Shown: positions 36,671 to 48,673 of the stretch, piece by piece
Layout: every line of letters starts with the position of its first letter
Position numbering within the stretch: position 1 is the first letter of the stretch
Source: Eopsaltria australis
Lineage: Eukaryota > Chordata > Aves > Passeriformes > Petroicidae
Reading direction: 5' to 3'
Assembly (NCBI GenBank): GCA_034509425.1
Contig: JAVTVJ010000811.1
Span: 1,054,001-1,118,000, forward strand
Length of the DNA stretch: 64,000 bases
Notes under the pieces: generated by a model
The model's database searches: none
Told to the model about the DNA's origin: nothing
What the model saw: the letters and a program-made list of their open reading frames with translations, nothing else
Position numbers and translations under genes: made by a program

Positions 36671-37984
36671 CTTGCTTTTGGGGGGGTGTGTGAAATAAGC
36701 TGCAGATGACAGTCAAAAGCACAGACTTTGGTAGCTTCTTTCCAATGAATGTATTTTCCTGGACACTTGCTGTTCTGGATTTTTACAGTGTGAAAGTAAA
36801 AAGAAACAGTTGTGCAGTTTAACTGAGATTTCATTTGAAGGAATTGCATGATGGTTTCATTACTGAGATGGCAAGAACAGCTCAATCTAGTCAATATGGA
36901 ATTTCCTTTTTCCATTCTCTGGATATAACAGGATACAACAGGCAGTGAAATAGGCACTTAGTCACTGGGTTTTTTTACAAATCTTTTTAATTCCCTTATT
37001 GCCCAATCTTGCAGTTGTTGTGGACTTGCCAACATTTTTCTTGACATAATTCCTGCAAAAGCAGGCCCTTAAATGTGAAATATAATTAAAATAACCTTTA
37101 GCTGCTATCCGTGGATTGCCAACCATAAATACTAGAAATAAAAATATACATATATTAATAGAAATAATGTGACATTTCTTTAAAGACACCATCTAATAGG
37201 CCATCTAAATGTGATAACTATGGGCCTGGTTCATGACAATGTTACATCATTTTATTCCTCAGAAACCTTACTACTGTTGTTGACAGAATGCACTTTCCCA
37301 TATCCAACATATGCTTTAAATACTGCAGGAACTAACTTTTGAGTACTCTCTGAAAGGTATTCACAAGTCTGGTCATAGTTTCCAAGAAAATGAGACACAA
37401 TGAGATTTGCACCCATAGGCTTAACTCTGGCTGCACGGAGATAATGATATGGAATTCAATTCAGAGTCTTGGATTTACCTTTTTAGTGACTGAACATATG
37501 CTGTACATAGCCAGGTCCACACACCTGTGTCCTAGGAATGGATATCTGTCTCACATTTTCCCTTCTCTGAAGAAGCCCCACATTTCTTGCCTGGCCTTTT
37601 ACAGGTTCTTTCACACCCTCTCTTTGGAGTTAAGCCTGCTGAGATTTTTGTCTTAGGTCTTTTGTCTTTGTACTTAGAAGTTTCCTGACGTTATGTAAAT
37701 GTACATTCAGATGAACTCCAAACTACTGCTTTTATAAATAATAAATACTGACGATGAATAGTAGGATAAAAGAGAAATATAAACACTTAAGAAAAGACTG
37801 CAAAATTACTACACAGATATTTTCTATTGGTTATTTTGGAACCTTTTCTAATACTGTGAAAATGGAATAGACCAAAGCCAACCAGGAGAAAAAAGCAGGG
37901 TTTTTTTCCAAGTAAAACTAGCAGAATTTGGCCGGTAACATTCAAACATGAGCAATATCAATGATATTGTACAAAATCAATGAC
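36671..37984. other. Non-coding stretch before the CR1 copy
   Basis: No gene or repeat recognised. The minus-strand frames at 36604-36957 and 36962-37192 lack domains. Confidence 0.5.
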
Positions 37985-38552
37985 ATAGAAACAGTGTGGC
38001 CAGTAGGATTAGGCAAGTGATTGTCTCCCTGTACTCAGCCCTGGCAAAGTTGCAGCTTGACTCCTGAGTTCAGTTTTGGGCCTCTCACTGCAGGAAAGAG
38101 ATTGAGGTGCTGGAGCGAGTCCAGAGAAGGGCAACGGAGCTGGTACAGGGTCTGAAGCACAAGTCTGATGAGGAGTAGATGAGGAAAAACACTTGTTTAA
38201 TGTGGAAATGAGACTGAGGGAATACCTTATGGCCCTCTACATCTACTTAAAAGGAGCTTGTGTGAGGTGGGAGTCAGTCTCTACGCCCAGGTAAGAAGCG
38301 ACAGAATGAGAGGAAATGGCCTCAGGCTGCACAAGGGGAGGTTTAGATTGGATATTAGGAAAAACTTCTTCATGGGAAAGGTTGTCAGTCATTAGAACAG
38401 GCTTTCTGAGGAAGTGGTTGAGTCACCATTCCTGTAAGTGTTCATAAAACATGTGGATGTGGCATTTGAGGACATGGTTTAGTAGTGAATATGGCGGCGG
38501 TGTTAGATGACCTTGTAGGTCTTTTCTAACCTTAAGAATTCTAAAATTCTAT
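37985..38552 (+). mobile_element. CR1 LINE, 5'-truncated 3' end
   Basis: The sequence from ACAGTGTGGCCAGTAGGATT through GAGGTGCTGGAGCGAGTCC, GGAAATGGCCTCAGGCTGCA and GGATATTAGGAAAAACTTCT to GACCTTGTAGGTCTTTTC and the ATTCTA-type terminal repeats is the classic 3' portion of chicken-repeat-1 non-LTR retrotransposons. It includes the end of ORF2 and the 3' UTR. CR1 copies are usually truncated at the 5' end like this one. Several small deletions and in-frame stops show it is old and dead. No target-site duplication, as usual for CR1. It is strong support for a sauropsid, most likely avian, genome. Confidence 0.95.
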
Positions 38553-39815
38553 TTTTTTCCCCTGAAAAAAACAGTCATCTCTTGAAGTTATTGGGAAATT
38601 GCTTTGTGTGACCTGGTACTGGATCCACAATGGGATATAATTACCAAATACATTTTTTTTAAGAATAGGTAATATAGACTTTCATTAATGAAGTCACCAG
38701 TTTCCAGATCTTGATTTCTTATTTAAGCTTCCATCCAATTTCTTCAGTACTATTCCATACCTCTCCTCCTTGATCATTTGACTATCTTTTAATTCACCCT
38801 ATTTCCTCTGAGGATGACAAAAATTGGGAAAAGAAGCCTCATGCAAGAAGAAACAAGACCTCATCTCTGATTGTTCCAGATTGCTCACCCTTTCATACAT
38901 CTTTGTGCTGAACACCACCTTCTCAGGAACTGTCCTTGTGTCAGTTCACTAAATGGTCTATTAAAATCTGGATATTCAATCAAATCTATACAAACATATT
39001 GCTTCCATTACTTATTCTTTTCACACCAATGTTAATGATCAGAAAGAGCTTCATCAGGATTGCAAAAGTATCAATTCATTCTCTAAATCAAAGACAATAT
39101 TTAATTGTTTATATACTTTTTAGACTATTTTTTTTACCAGTGGCAAGTTCTTGTATGTTTCATTCTGAAGACAGATAATGTATGTGAGGATTCAGACATG
39201 TTTTGCACACTCCAAATACATTCTGAAAAATAGAGTATGGAATTTTTTTCTTTCACTTGACTGCAGCCCCCTCTTCTCAGTCTCTCACCTTCATACGTTT
39301 TTTATTAGTGCTGTAATTTAAATATAAAACGAGCTTACCATTCACCTAGGCTAATCAGATCTGACTACATATGAATGATATTTGGGATTATGCCCTGCAT
39401 GAGGACATACACTAACTCCCTGAGGTCATAATTTTACTGTTGAGGTTTATGATCAGAAAAACTAATCAGTCATGATGCAGACTTCAGGATTTCATTATTA
39501 TGAGAATAAGTTTTTTCCCCAACTGTTGAAAGAAACTAAAAAGTACAGCTCACTGTTTTATATCCATTTGACTGATTATTTCAAATTTTTCCTTACTCTA
39601 CTTTAGGAACCAGAACTGTGTTCTAAGAAGAGAAAAAAGAAAAAATATAAAAGATATTGTGAGGTGTAGAAAGTTCTCCAGCCTTTTTAATTGTGTGACA
39701 CACACATAAGACAAGAACTTCAGCCCACAGATTTCACAATGGTAGCTCACAAGAATCTTCAACAGTATGCGAAATGCAACAGTTTCTTGCCTGGCCACAT
39801 TCTAAGGTGACTTAC
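38553..39815. other. Non-coding stretch after the CR1 copy
   Basis: AT-rich unique DNA. Open frames at 38936-39178 plus and 39598-39798 minus have no recognisable features. Confidence 0.5.
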
Positions 39816-39948
39816 CTTGACAAATAATTAAAGAATCTAACTCTTTTCGATATCGCTGTAGTCCAGAGATTTCATCCATGCACTCAGTTGCACAGTTTTG
39901 GAAAGAGGAAGCAAACAGCCTGCGTTTTCTTCCTGTGTCCTGTAGAAT
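39816..39948 (-). CDS. Best candidate host exon, 133 nt, protein unidentified
   Basis: On the minus strand the acceptor CTATGTCTGTTTTCAG and the donor TCAAG/GTAAGTCACC are both near consensus. One frame is open over the whole exon. It starts ILQDTGRKRRLFASSFQNCA, continues TECMDEISGLQRYRKELD and ends SLIICQ, leaving one base. It enters in phase 0 and exits in phase 1. The middle looks like an amphipathic helix or coiled coil (ISGLQRYRKELDSL), with a basic RKRR run and two cysteines before it. Residue mix and codon choice look coding. The phase fits the candidate exon at 44283-44320. I do not recognise the family. Confidence 0.45.
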
Positions 39949-41608
39949 CTGAAAACAGACATAGGAGTTACACAGTGGCTGGTCTCAATTTTCCTAAGAC
40001 ATATATTTTGCTATGTTATCATGAGTCCAGTGTCCTCTTTCTCCATCTTTTCCAGTGAAAAATATACTTATTGCATAATCTCTTGTGGGTAAAGGGCCTG
40101 AATTGATTATTCACTTTCACATCCTAGGAATTTAATGACTTTTAAGCATAGAAAGACCCCATGGCAGTGAAGTTCTGAATTCATGATGACATTTAAGCAG
40201 ATGTCTGATATCACAGCTTAGTACAACACACAGCTATGCACTGAAACATACATAGGACTGGTTCCTAGCAGTGGCATGCTTTACATGCTTGAAGTGCAGT
40301 CTGCTCACATGCCTTGCTGAATCTCATCTACTTATCTTTGCGGGAAAAAATAGTACTTCAGGTGCCACCTGAACCATCACTGGCAAAGAAAGTAAGATAT
40401 TTAGCATATGTGGCACATCTTCTCAGAGACTAGAATGCACAAAAAGGCTCCACTTACATTAACTTAACAAATAGGAGCCCTAGCCATGGGTCATGTCTGT
40501 AGAATACAACAGACAGACAGTCTCTCCTCCAAAACCTTACTCTAAAAGAATGAGGAAAGTGATAGAGATTTTTTAAAGGCTAGAAAAAAATTTCAGATGG
40601 TGATAAGAAGCGAAATTAATCTTTGTCTGTTACACAGTTACATTTGCACCCTAGCCGCCTACCCACTGATGTTTTTTGCAGGTATCAGCAAGGACAAGTT
40701 TTGAAGAGAGCTGTGAAAGTTAAAACATGGAGAGGCTTGGCTTTACAAGTTTTACAGAGAGCTCTTCCCAACTGTATCCTGCAGTATCACTTGACACACT
40801 TTGATTAGAAATATTATCAACTGAAAAAGCCCTTTGCAGTGAAATCATGTAGGATGACCATCAGGGACTATGCTTCCTTTCCTGATTAGCTATTAAAATG
40901 CTGATAGTCAGCACCATACAGGATTTAAATTTATTACTACCATGAGGGAAATCATCAGAGAGGAAGAAATAATTTATAAGAGCCACATTACCACTGGGTA
41001 ATTTTTTGTGTTTTTCCTGAACCTTTCAGTAACTTCCCTAATGTTTTCCTCATTTGATAATTTTTATTTACCTTTCCTTTCCTCTGTAGACTCAAGTAAA
41101 AATCTAAAGTTCTACTTCTAATCAAGGAAGCAATCTAGCAATATTTTTGTTCTCAGTATTTTTAAGTGTAACTCAGCATGACCTTTCTTCTATAAAAATC
41201 TACAGAAGTTGTCCATAGAACTTTTGTTCTTCAATATTCGAATAATTTAGCAGAAAAAAAATTGTTTCCTTCTGGGCACATAAAAACAGGCTGAATTCAG
41301 AGGCAGAAAGCAAGCAGATAAAATTGACTTCAAGGTATTAAATATTTACAGTAAAAAAGTAGCACTCTTTGTTAGATCCAGAAATAATAACAAAAGTTTT
41401 TTATATATATATTTTTAATTACAAGCTGGTATCTTATTCTAAAAAATATTTTCAAACTGCAGGCATCTCTATTTGAATTATCTCTAGGTTTTTATCATGA
41501 AACATAGCTTGGCAGGTTTTACTTTGATACATATGATTTACAAATATGCCACATCAGCTCCACACTCCTTGTTTTAAAATTATTTATAGTTTTATAGCTT
41601 GTACTTAC

Positions 41609-41660
41609 AATGTTATGCCAGTAGAAATGGCTTTCACCAATGGACTTAATTTGCTCCATA
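41609..41660 (-). other. Exon-like segment, 52 nt
   Basis: On the minus strand a pyrimidine-rich acceptor (CTTTTACTGACTTTTATGCTAAG) and a consensus donor (CATT/GTAAGT) bracket 52 nt. Two frames are open, reading MEQIKSIGESHFYWHNI or WSKLSPLVKAISTGIT. Neither frame accepts the phase-0 exit of the candidate exon at 44283-44320, so it would have to belong to another isoform or be a decoy. An ATG within an upstream-open run (hydrophobic EFFCLLLTFMLS before it) also allows an alternative first exon. Confidence 0.2.
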
Positions 41661-44202
41661 CTTAGCATAAAAGTCAGTAAAAGACAGAAGAACTCAATGG
41701 TTCTTCACAAAATATGTAAATGTTCCTCACGTGGAAAGTGTTGCATAAAATTAGTTGACAGAAAGGATGCGTAACAGGCCCCTGTTTTGTTCCTCAGTTG
41801 GTCAGATCTGTAGTCTGTGGTGCCATGTCCAGCAGCTTTATTTGAGTGTGATTCATGCACATGTAAATATGGAGTTTGATAATACCAGGGCTTATTCTGA
41901 AGTGTTCAATTGGATTTTGCTTCAATAAGAAACATGTAGGGAAAAATCAAGAATATCAGGAGTTGGCACAAGAACTGTACATGCAAAACTACAAGTATAA
42001 TTGAAAAGCTGGACTCAAGCTCTTTTGAGCAGCAAAGCAGTTTAATCTGGAGGAATCTTGATCACATAATGACAACTAATTCAAAAACTCATTCACTCCT
42101 AAGCATTATGGCAGAGGAAATTATTTGGGGCCAAGGGATCTTAGAGTGTGTGAGATTTTATCACGTATTATCCTCAATAAGAACAGCAGGATTTAACAAA
42201 ATACAAAGAATCTCTCATAATGTTTTCTTAGCAAAATATAGTATTTTTGAAAGGAAGAAAAAATAAAAAGCTTTTTACCCAGGAAATTTTGGAGATTGTA
42301 ATCCCCATCCCAAACCCAACTCTTCAAGTGCATGGAAAGATAGAATGCAGAGGCTGACAGAAAAGATTTAGAAGTTCAAACAGGAAGGTAAATGAAGCAG
42401 TGCAAGAAAAGCAAAACAATTTCCACTGACTGATCACCATAGCCTAATTAGAGCACCAGCATTGTATCCAGTTCCCTCACCTAACAGTCACTGAGGCATA
42501 ACGACATAAAAGAAATCACTGAGAGAGTAGGAAAGCAGCAAGCAGTGGAAAGTTCCATGAAGTGTTCCCGCTGTAGATGGCTTACAGAGATGCTCAGAAA
42601 TGGACACTTCACATATATTTTGTCACATATACATCAGTCAGGAGATCTGAATTAGAGTCAATGACATCTGTATTGCTTATAGTGAACTGCTTAGTAATTT
42701 TACGTTTAACGTAGAAAATTATTTCCAAAGTACTTTTTGGACATCAGCTCAAAACTTTTTGGATTGTCTGACTAAGGTACACCTCTCACAGTGCATAACA
42801 CCAGAAAAACTGTTTTTCTGAACTTAAGTCTTTGTTGTGACTGTTTCCCATTTTAATAACATGGAATAGTTGGATTGTTTTTCCAAGAATCTGTTGCTTG
42901 GCATAAGATATAATAAGTTACTCAATCACGCATTACATTTCTAAAAATGAAGGGCCTAACCGACATCATGACTTATATCAATTTGGTGCCCTAGAGAGTA
43001 CCATATTTTGTTAGTCTAATTGTGTCACTATCATTCATGGTGACAGAATGTGACTTATTTAAGAGAAATATATAGATGCTGAACCATGGACACAGACGAT
43101 ACAGTGGCATTTGGCTTAGAGGGAGTTGGTTAGCTATGCCTCCTTGTGAACTGTGAAACATGGGTCCTTCATTCCTCACTTCCATGTGACAATCTTTTTT
43201 TCTTCAGATGCCCTTTTAATGGTTATTTCCCCCCTTTTTTGGTATAACCTATTGTATCTTTTGAGTTGATGCTGCTTGCATAGGGCAATGTTGGGCTTAG
43301 ACACAGATCATCTAGGCTGCTGTACACGGCATGAGTTGCAGGGAGTGGAAGGACTGTGTCAGGCTTACTTTTCACCTTCTCTGTATTCTCAGGAGGAGCT
43401 GAGGCACTGAGAAATATCTGGGGAGAGAAAACCACCTTATTTCCTCTGTCAGTAAGGTGACCTGTAAAAGGTCAATGGCTCAATGGCTCTGCCCCTACTA
43501 CCTGGCCCAGATCACTTCCACTCCCCTTTGGAGCAGCAAACAGCAAAGGTGTCTTCTTTCCTGGGGGAGCTCTGGGCAGTGTGGCAAAAGGTATTTCAAG
43601 CCAATTCTTGCCTAGTTATGATGTTAATTTATTTTGGCTTCCTATCATTTTCCATGTCATCTGTCTCCAGAGCCTTTCATTTGTGACTCGATTTTGGGCA
43701 CTGGTCTAAATGTGCCTGCCCACATAGAGCCAGCCTAGAGCTGTGGTTTATAAAGAAGTGAAGTTCAGGTACCAGCAGCTTTCATATGACTTTGAGTTCC
43801 ACTGCCATACAGTAAAACAGTTTTGACAATGGTAGAAGTCTACAGGATTTAATTTTGAAAACAAGATTTCTGTTCCTGCATGGCCTATGGTTCTTGCTAT
43901 TCTAGCCTTAACATCAGTTCATAATCACTTACCCTATTTTTAAAATTAATGTAGAATTAACTTACTGGACTCAATTGTTAAGGACCTATTAATTAATTTC
44001 ATTATTGAAGCTTATTATTTTTAATACTAGGAATTTGCTAATAAAGATCAAAATCTCTTAATCTTAGTGTTTTATAATGGGAGTATCCATGAAGACTTAC
44101 ACACACCTACACTGTGTTTTAATTATGTATGAATAAAAATCTATAAACACATAGCCATGTATGCCCTCCACATGTGTACATACACATACAAAAGGCACTG
44201 AC

Positions 44203-44240
44203 ATATATAGATATAGATAGATATAGATATAGATATAGAT
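44203..44240. repeat. (GATATA)n microsatellite
   Basis: About six ATATAG/GATATA units with one shortened unit. Simple repeat. Confidence 0.9.
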
Positions 44241-44282
44241 TTCAATTTCTACATAAAGATATCAACAATTTTGGATCCTTAC

Positions 44283-44320
44283 TTTGCCATCAGTAGGGTC
44301 AATTTCTAACAAAGCCTCTT
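44283..44320 (-). CDS. Candidate host exon, 38 nt
   Basis: On the minus strand a good acceptor (TATTTCTCCTTGTTCAG) and the donor GGCAAA/GTAAGG bracket 38 nt. Only one of the three frames is open. It reads EALLEIDPTDGK, takes one base from the previous exon and exits in phase 0. That joins in frame to ILQDTG at the exon starting at 39948. The acidic, proline-containing residues look like protein. Very short exons of this size occur in large vertebrate genes. Confidence 0.4.
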
Positions 44321-44722
44321 CTGAACAAGGAGAAATACCTTTGTATCTAAGCTAGCATTGCATTTTCACATCTTATTGCAAATAACCTTCCACTTAATAC
44401 AGGAATAACACATAAAAGTAGGATCAAACCATCTCTACAGGCTGATCTTTATTGCTTCATAAATAAAGCTGTTAAATATGAGTAAATACAAAGAGAGAGA
44501 TGTGAGGAATGAAGACAGCAAGTCAAATAGAAAAGAGTAAGATTATTATCCTAAACCACAGCATCATTGGAAAATTCTTTAAAATCATGCTTATTGACTA
44601 ATGTCTGTTTCCAGTGTGGTGTAGACAGAGAACACATTCCTTGAATAGAGGGATGTATAACAGTGTCAGGAGTGGTAATTTCTTAGTAATATGGTATTAA
44701 TTAGATCATTGCTGAAACACAC
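44321..44722. other. Putative intron
   Basis: About 400 bp. A strong acceptor-like sequence at about 44478 on the minus strand lacks an open exon with a suitable donor. No repeats. Confidence 0.35.
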
Positions 44723-44772
44723 CGCTGTCTGCACTTCTAAAGGAATCTTGGTGGCAGGGTCTCAGAAAAGAA
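44723..44772 (-). CDS. Candidate host exon, 50 nt
   Basis: On the minus strand a strong acceptor (CCATTTTCTATTCTTACAG) opens 50 nt whose only open frame reads SFLRPCHQDSFRSADS. It exits with one base, and joining to 44283-44320 gives SADSEEALLEIDPTDGK without a stop. The weak point is the donor (AGCG/GTGTGT), which is a poor match to consensus. It enters in phase 2, so it does not join directly to the candidate exon at 46741-46794. Confidence 0.28.
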
Positions 44773-45452
44773 CTGTAAGAATAGAAAATGGTTTAGGAAC
44801 AGGTTTTTAGCAGCAAGAGGGTGACAGAAGCTCTATTTATTTAGTTAATTAAGAAAGTGACTGGATCATATTCCACAAATATCCATGTGGAGAAGAGATT
44901 TTTGATAGCAAATCTATTATTAGGACAGCAATGACAGGCATAATAAAACCCAAAGATTGTATTTAAAATGGTGAACTGAATTTTCCAGCTGTTCAGTATT
45001 TTGAGAATAATCAGGTTTCTCATAATCTCCATTTCCAGCTGATGAGTTCTCAGTTTACAGCAGCATTTTATATTTTCTCTATAGTACCTTTCTCAAGTGC
45101 TTTGCAGCTCTTACTGCTGAATCTCCTGTGTAGTTCCCCAGGTTCTCAAGGTAATGCAGTTATTTCCATTGGCTATCTTGATTATCTAATTTTCCCTATA
45201 CTATCAGGATACTCTATTACCACTTTTCTTTTATGACTAACAGGAAAAAGATTTCTCTTAATACAGATGGTTCCTTTTCAATATTGTCCTAAATCACCTA
45301 CCATGGTCATCTCACAGTTGTGCTCTTAAGTTCCACTTTCTCCAAGCAAGTAAGCAGTTTTCTTTTCAGCAGCATAATGAGTGCATTGTAAAAGGACAGA
45401 CAGAATATGCCCCTTTTATTTCCTTTCTTTAGAAAATGAAGTCATTCTATTT

Positions 45453-45478
45453 AAAAAAAAAAAAGAAAAAAAGAAAAC
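45453..45478. repeat. A-rich tract
   Basis: A run of 12 A followed by GAAAAAAAGAAAA. Low-complexity. Confidence 0.8.
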
Positions 45479-46740
45479 AGAATAGAACAGATTAGGTTAG
45501 TTTGGCACATCCTGCTTTGGTAAACCAATATTCCACTTCCCTTTTATCTGTAGCTTTAATGGTCTTTCCCTTCAAAACCTGTTTTAAAACCACATGCATT
45601 ACTGAGCCAGACTCACAAACCTGCAGTTGCACACAGTACCTGTTTCTTCTCACACACAGGCAAAGCACTTGTCTTTGGACTCAGTATGATCACCAATTGA
45701 GTACACTTGATTTAGAATAGTCACTACTAGATCTGTATTTTGGTGAAAATTCTCTAAGAGGACAGCCACTGCTGTGTTTGTTGCCCTTTTATTAAAATCA
45801 CCTGTCATTTTTTTTCTGTTATAGTTATTTCCATTATTTTATTCCCATGTATTCTTCATTTTTCTCCTGTTGCCAGTAATTATCAATTTACTGAAAAGCA
45901 GAGCAAATTACTCTTTTGTTTTGTGTCAATAGCTATGGTTTCTTTAACCGCTTTACCATTCAGCTAATTATTTGAGTTCTTTAGCTTATCTTCATCCCTA
46001 GGTGTCTCTATCCTTCTGTTCAGTGCATTAATACAGTAAGGAATTGCTCTAGAGTAATCATCTTTTTAACCTATAGTTTGTCAGCTGGTTCTCTGTGGTC
46101 ATCTATGCCCATCTGGTGGTTAAATGCAAGGCAGCTGATTATTTTCAGTGAGGCTGGAGCTAGGGTGTTTTTTCATGACTGAGGTGTGTTTACAGATAAT
46201 TTCTGTGCTTCAGATGACATGTGCTCACTTGTAGAGCTGTTCCTGTTCACCAAAGGTGTATTCTGTACCCACAACTTATCAAACTGATTTTTTTAAATAC
46301 TAAATCCATCTACAGGTCTAAATCTCTGCATCCTTCTAACTGAATTTCCAATTGCCCAGTCTAAAGTTATTTTTTATAATGCCTTTCTTAAATACAAACT
46401 GCTCCAACTACTTAGAAGTTTATTAACTCTTTCAAATGCTCTCCAGTCAGAAATTGTTGGTGAAGAAACGTGTGTGCAGTAACAGCCCAGAGATGTAATT
46501 CTGCCTTCAGAATGGTACATACAATGCCAGTAAATGAAATGTAAAATGAAAGTCTTTCACAATGACGTATTCTCACCGAAATGCCTTTCTCTAGTATAAG
46601 CAATGAACCAGATTGTTTGCATAAGCAATTATATTTTTCTGCAAGAAAGAGTGGTAAAAAGAATGACTCCTTGCTCTTTTATTTAAAAATATGGGAAGTA
46701 TGGAAAAACACTCAGACTGTTGGGGAAATGGTTGACTTAC

Positions 46741-46794
46741 ATTCAGTTTTTTAATATTTTGACCCCAGCAGCGTCCAGGTGGTATCACATTGCA
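46741..46794 (-). CDS. Candidate host exon, 54 nt
   Basis: On the minus strand the acceptor GTTCTTTATTCAG and donor CTGAAT/GTAAGTC bracket 54 nt. Only one of three frames is open, in phase 0-0, reading CNVIPPGRCWGQNIKKLN. Two cysteines with prolines and glycines look like an extracellular or compact motif, unlike the coiled-coil residues downstream. It does not join in frame to the next two candidate exons without an unseen intermediate exon, so it may belong to another gene or be a decoy. Confidence 0.25.
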
Positions 46795-46930
46795 CTGAAT
46801 AAAGAACACAGACCATAATCCAGTCTAGAAGCTGCCTCCTTTTAGTAAGTACTTCCTATGTCACCTTTACACACTTAAGTTTGGAGTCTCTGGAACCCAA
46901 AACTCTTAAGTTTTGAACTAAAATTCCTGT

Positions 46931-46956
46931 CTCTTGTGATCTCCTCTTGTGATCTC
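46931..46956. repeat. 13-bp tandem duplication
   Basis: CTCTTGTGATCTC occurs twice head to tail without mismatch (46931-46943 and 46944-46956). Confidence 0.9.
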
Positions 46957-48646
46957 TCCCTGCCTTTAAATGAGGTGATTCCAGAACAAAAGCCAATCAA
47001 ATGTTCTACACTTTCTGACTGTAGGAGGTGAAACACATATTTTGGGCTGCAATTTTTAAGCATTACCTTGATACTGGCTTGTGTTTATTTCCAGAACTCA
47101 AAAAACTTCTAAGAAAATTAACTATAAAACTTTATTAGTTGACTCTCAGTTATTGACTAATACTCTCCTCTGGCGTGCATTTTTTCATACTTTGACAAAA
47201 GCAGCTATCTGAGTGAAACCATGGCCCTTTTGATGTCAAAGGCAAAACTCAATTTCATGACTGGATTTTAACCTCTGGGTTATATTTTCAAAATATACAT
47301 TTCAACAGTATAAAATGTCCTGTAAATCCCATGCCAACACAACCAGCACCCCACAGAGTAGGACATTTTTGCATTGGCATGAATAAGCCTGGCACCTCCC
47401 TTCCTGTGGTTTTGCTTTTTCTGTACATAGGCATTTAGTTTTAAATTTTGGGAGAAAATGTTATTTATACTTCTATCTATATAACATCTACATCAGTGTA
47501 AACAATACTGGTAATTAATAACAATACCATTATGCTTGGTTTGCTTTTTACATGGCTTTTATGTTAGCCCTAACCAATGCTGTATTGATCTTACATTTCT
47601 TAAGTGTTTTTCTGTTTTAAAGTCCTCAGCAGTGAGGGCCTTTATTACAGCAGAGTGGTTGTTGACCCTCATCATAATGGGCATGTTCTCAATACCAGCA
47701 GCCTTTCAGGCACTCTCACTGGAGTGGAGTGCTCATGATACATGCACTGTAGTGTGGTAATACACATTTAGAATTTGGCTTATTCCATTATATTTCACAT
47801 CACTGCAAAACCCACCAGAAGTAAGCAAAGTACTTTTTAATGGACACTGTTTTGTTTCTATAACATACACCCTTTTTGAGAAAAGGTTGTTTCTTTTCCC
47901 TGTTAGACTTAGTTTCCTTTTGTTCACAATTCACTCTTGATCTGACTAATTGTAGACCCCAACTTACCAAAAATTCTCATGGGCTTGGCTCATCACAAAA
48001 TCAGAGAACACAAGCCTTCTTCAACACATTAAAGATACAGTAACCAAGGAATAATAAAATGCAATTCAGAGAGGAAAAACTGCAGGTTTTAACACAAGGA
48101 TCATATAAAGATAGCGCCAGAGAATCAGGGATGATGGGCCAGTTCTCTTTCTCCAGTCTTTTCTTTTTTTGACAGAATCCTTCTACTTAGAAACACCAAT
48201 ACACATTTAATGAAAACAAAGAAAAAAAAAGCTTTTATTTTAGCAGAATGATTTCATAAATATAAGTTGAGTAACAGGTAACTATGTTTCTTAAAGAAAA
48301 AACAGCATTTGAAAATTATTCTAAAATAACCTCCTGTGGTAAAAGACCCTCATAAAACTAGACATGAACCACAGGCACAAGAGCTTTTGGCATGGATAGA
48401 ACATATTTATAGGAACAGCACTGAAAGGATTACTTGGCTTTTGGGAAAACTTGCGCCTTGCAAGCATACATAATCCTCACCAGACTTCAACAATAGAAAA
48501 TTTTATTTAATATACAATCCATGGTTCTTATATCTTTAAACGTTATCTTTTTTTACAGTTCGCCTTGTGTGAGCATGAATATATGGAAAATATAGATGGA
48601 AAATGTAAGAACTGAAATGGAAGATCAAACTCATTCAGTTTTTATA

Positions 48647-48673
48647 ACAAACAAACAAATAAACAAACAAAAA
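48647..48673. repeat. (CAAA)n simple repeat
   Basis: About six CAAA units with one TAAA variant. Confidence 0.85.

Larger units (their letters stand above)
39949..44282. other. Putative intron with one optional exon-like segment
   Basis: If the minus-strand gene is real, this is the intron between its candidate exons. It contains the exon-like segment at 41609-41660 and the GATATA repeat at 44203-44240. Nothing else is recognised. Confidence 0.4.
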
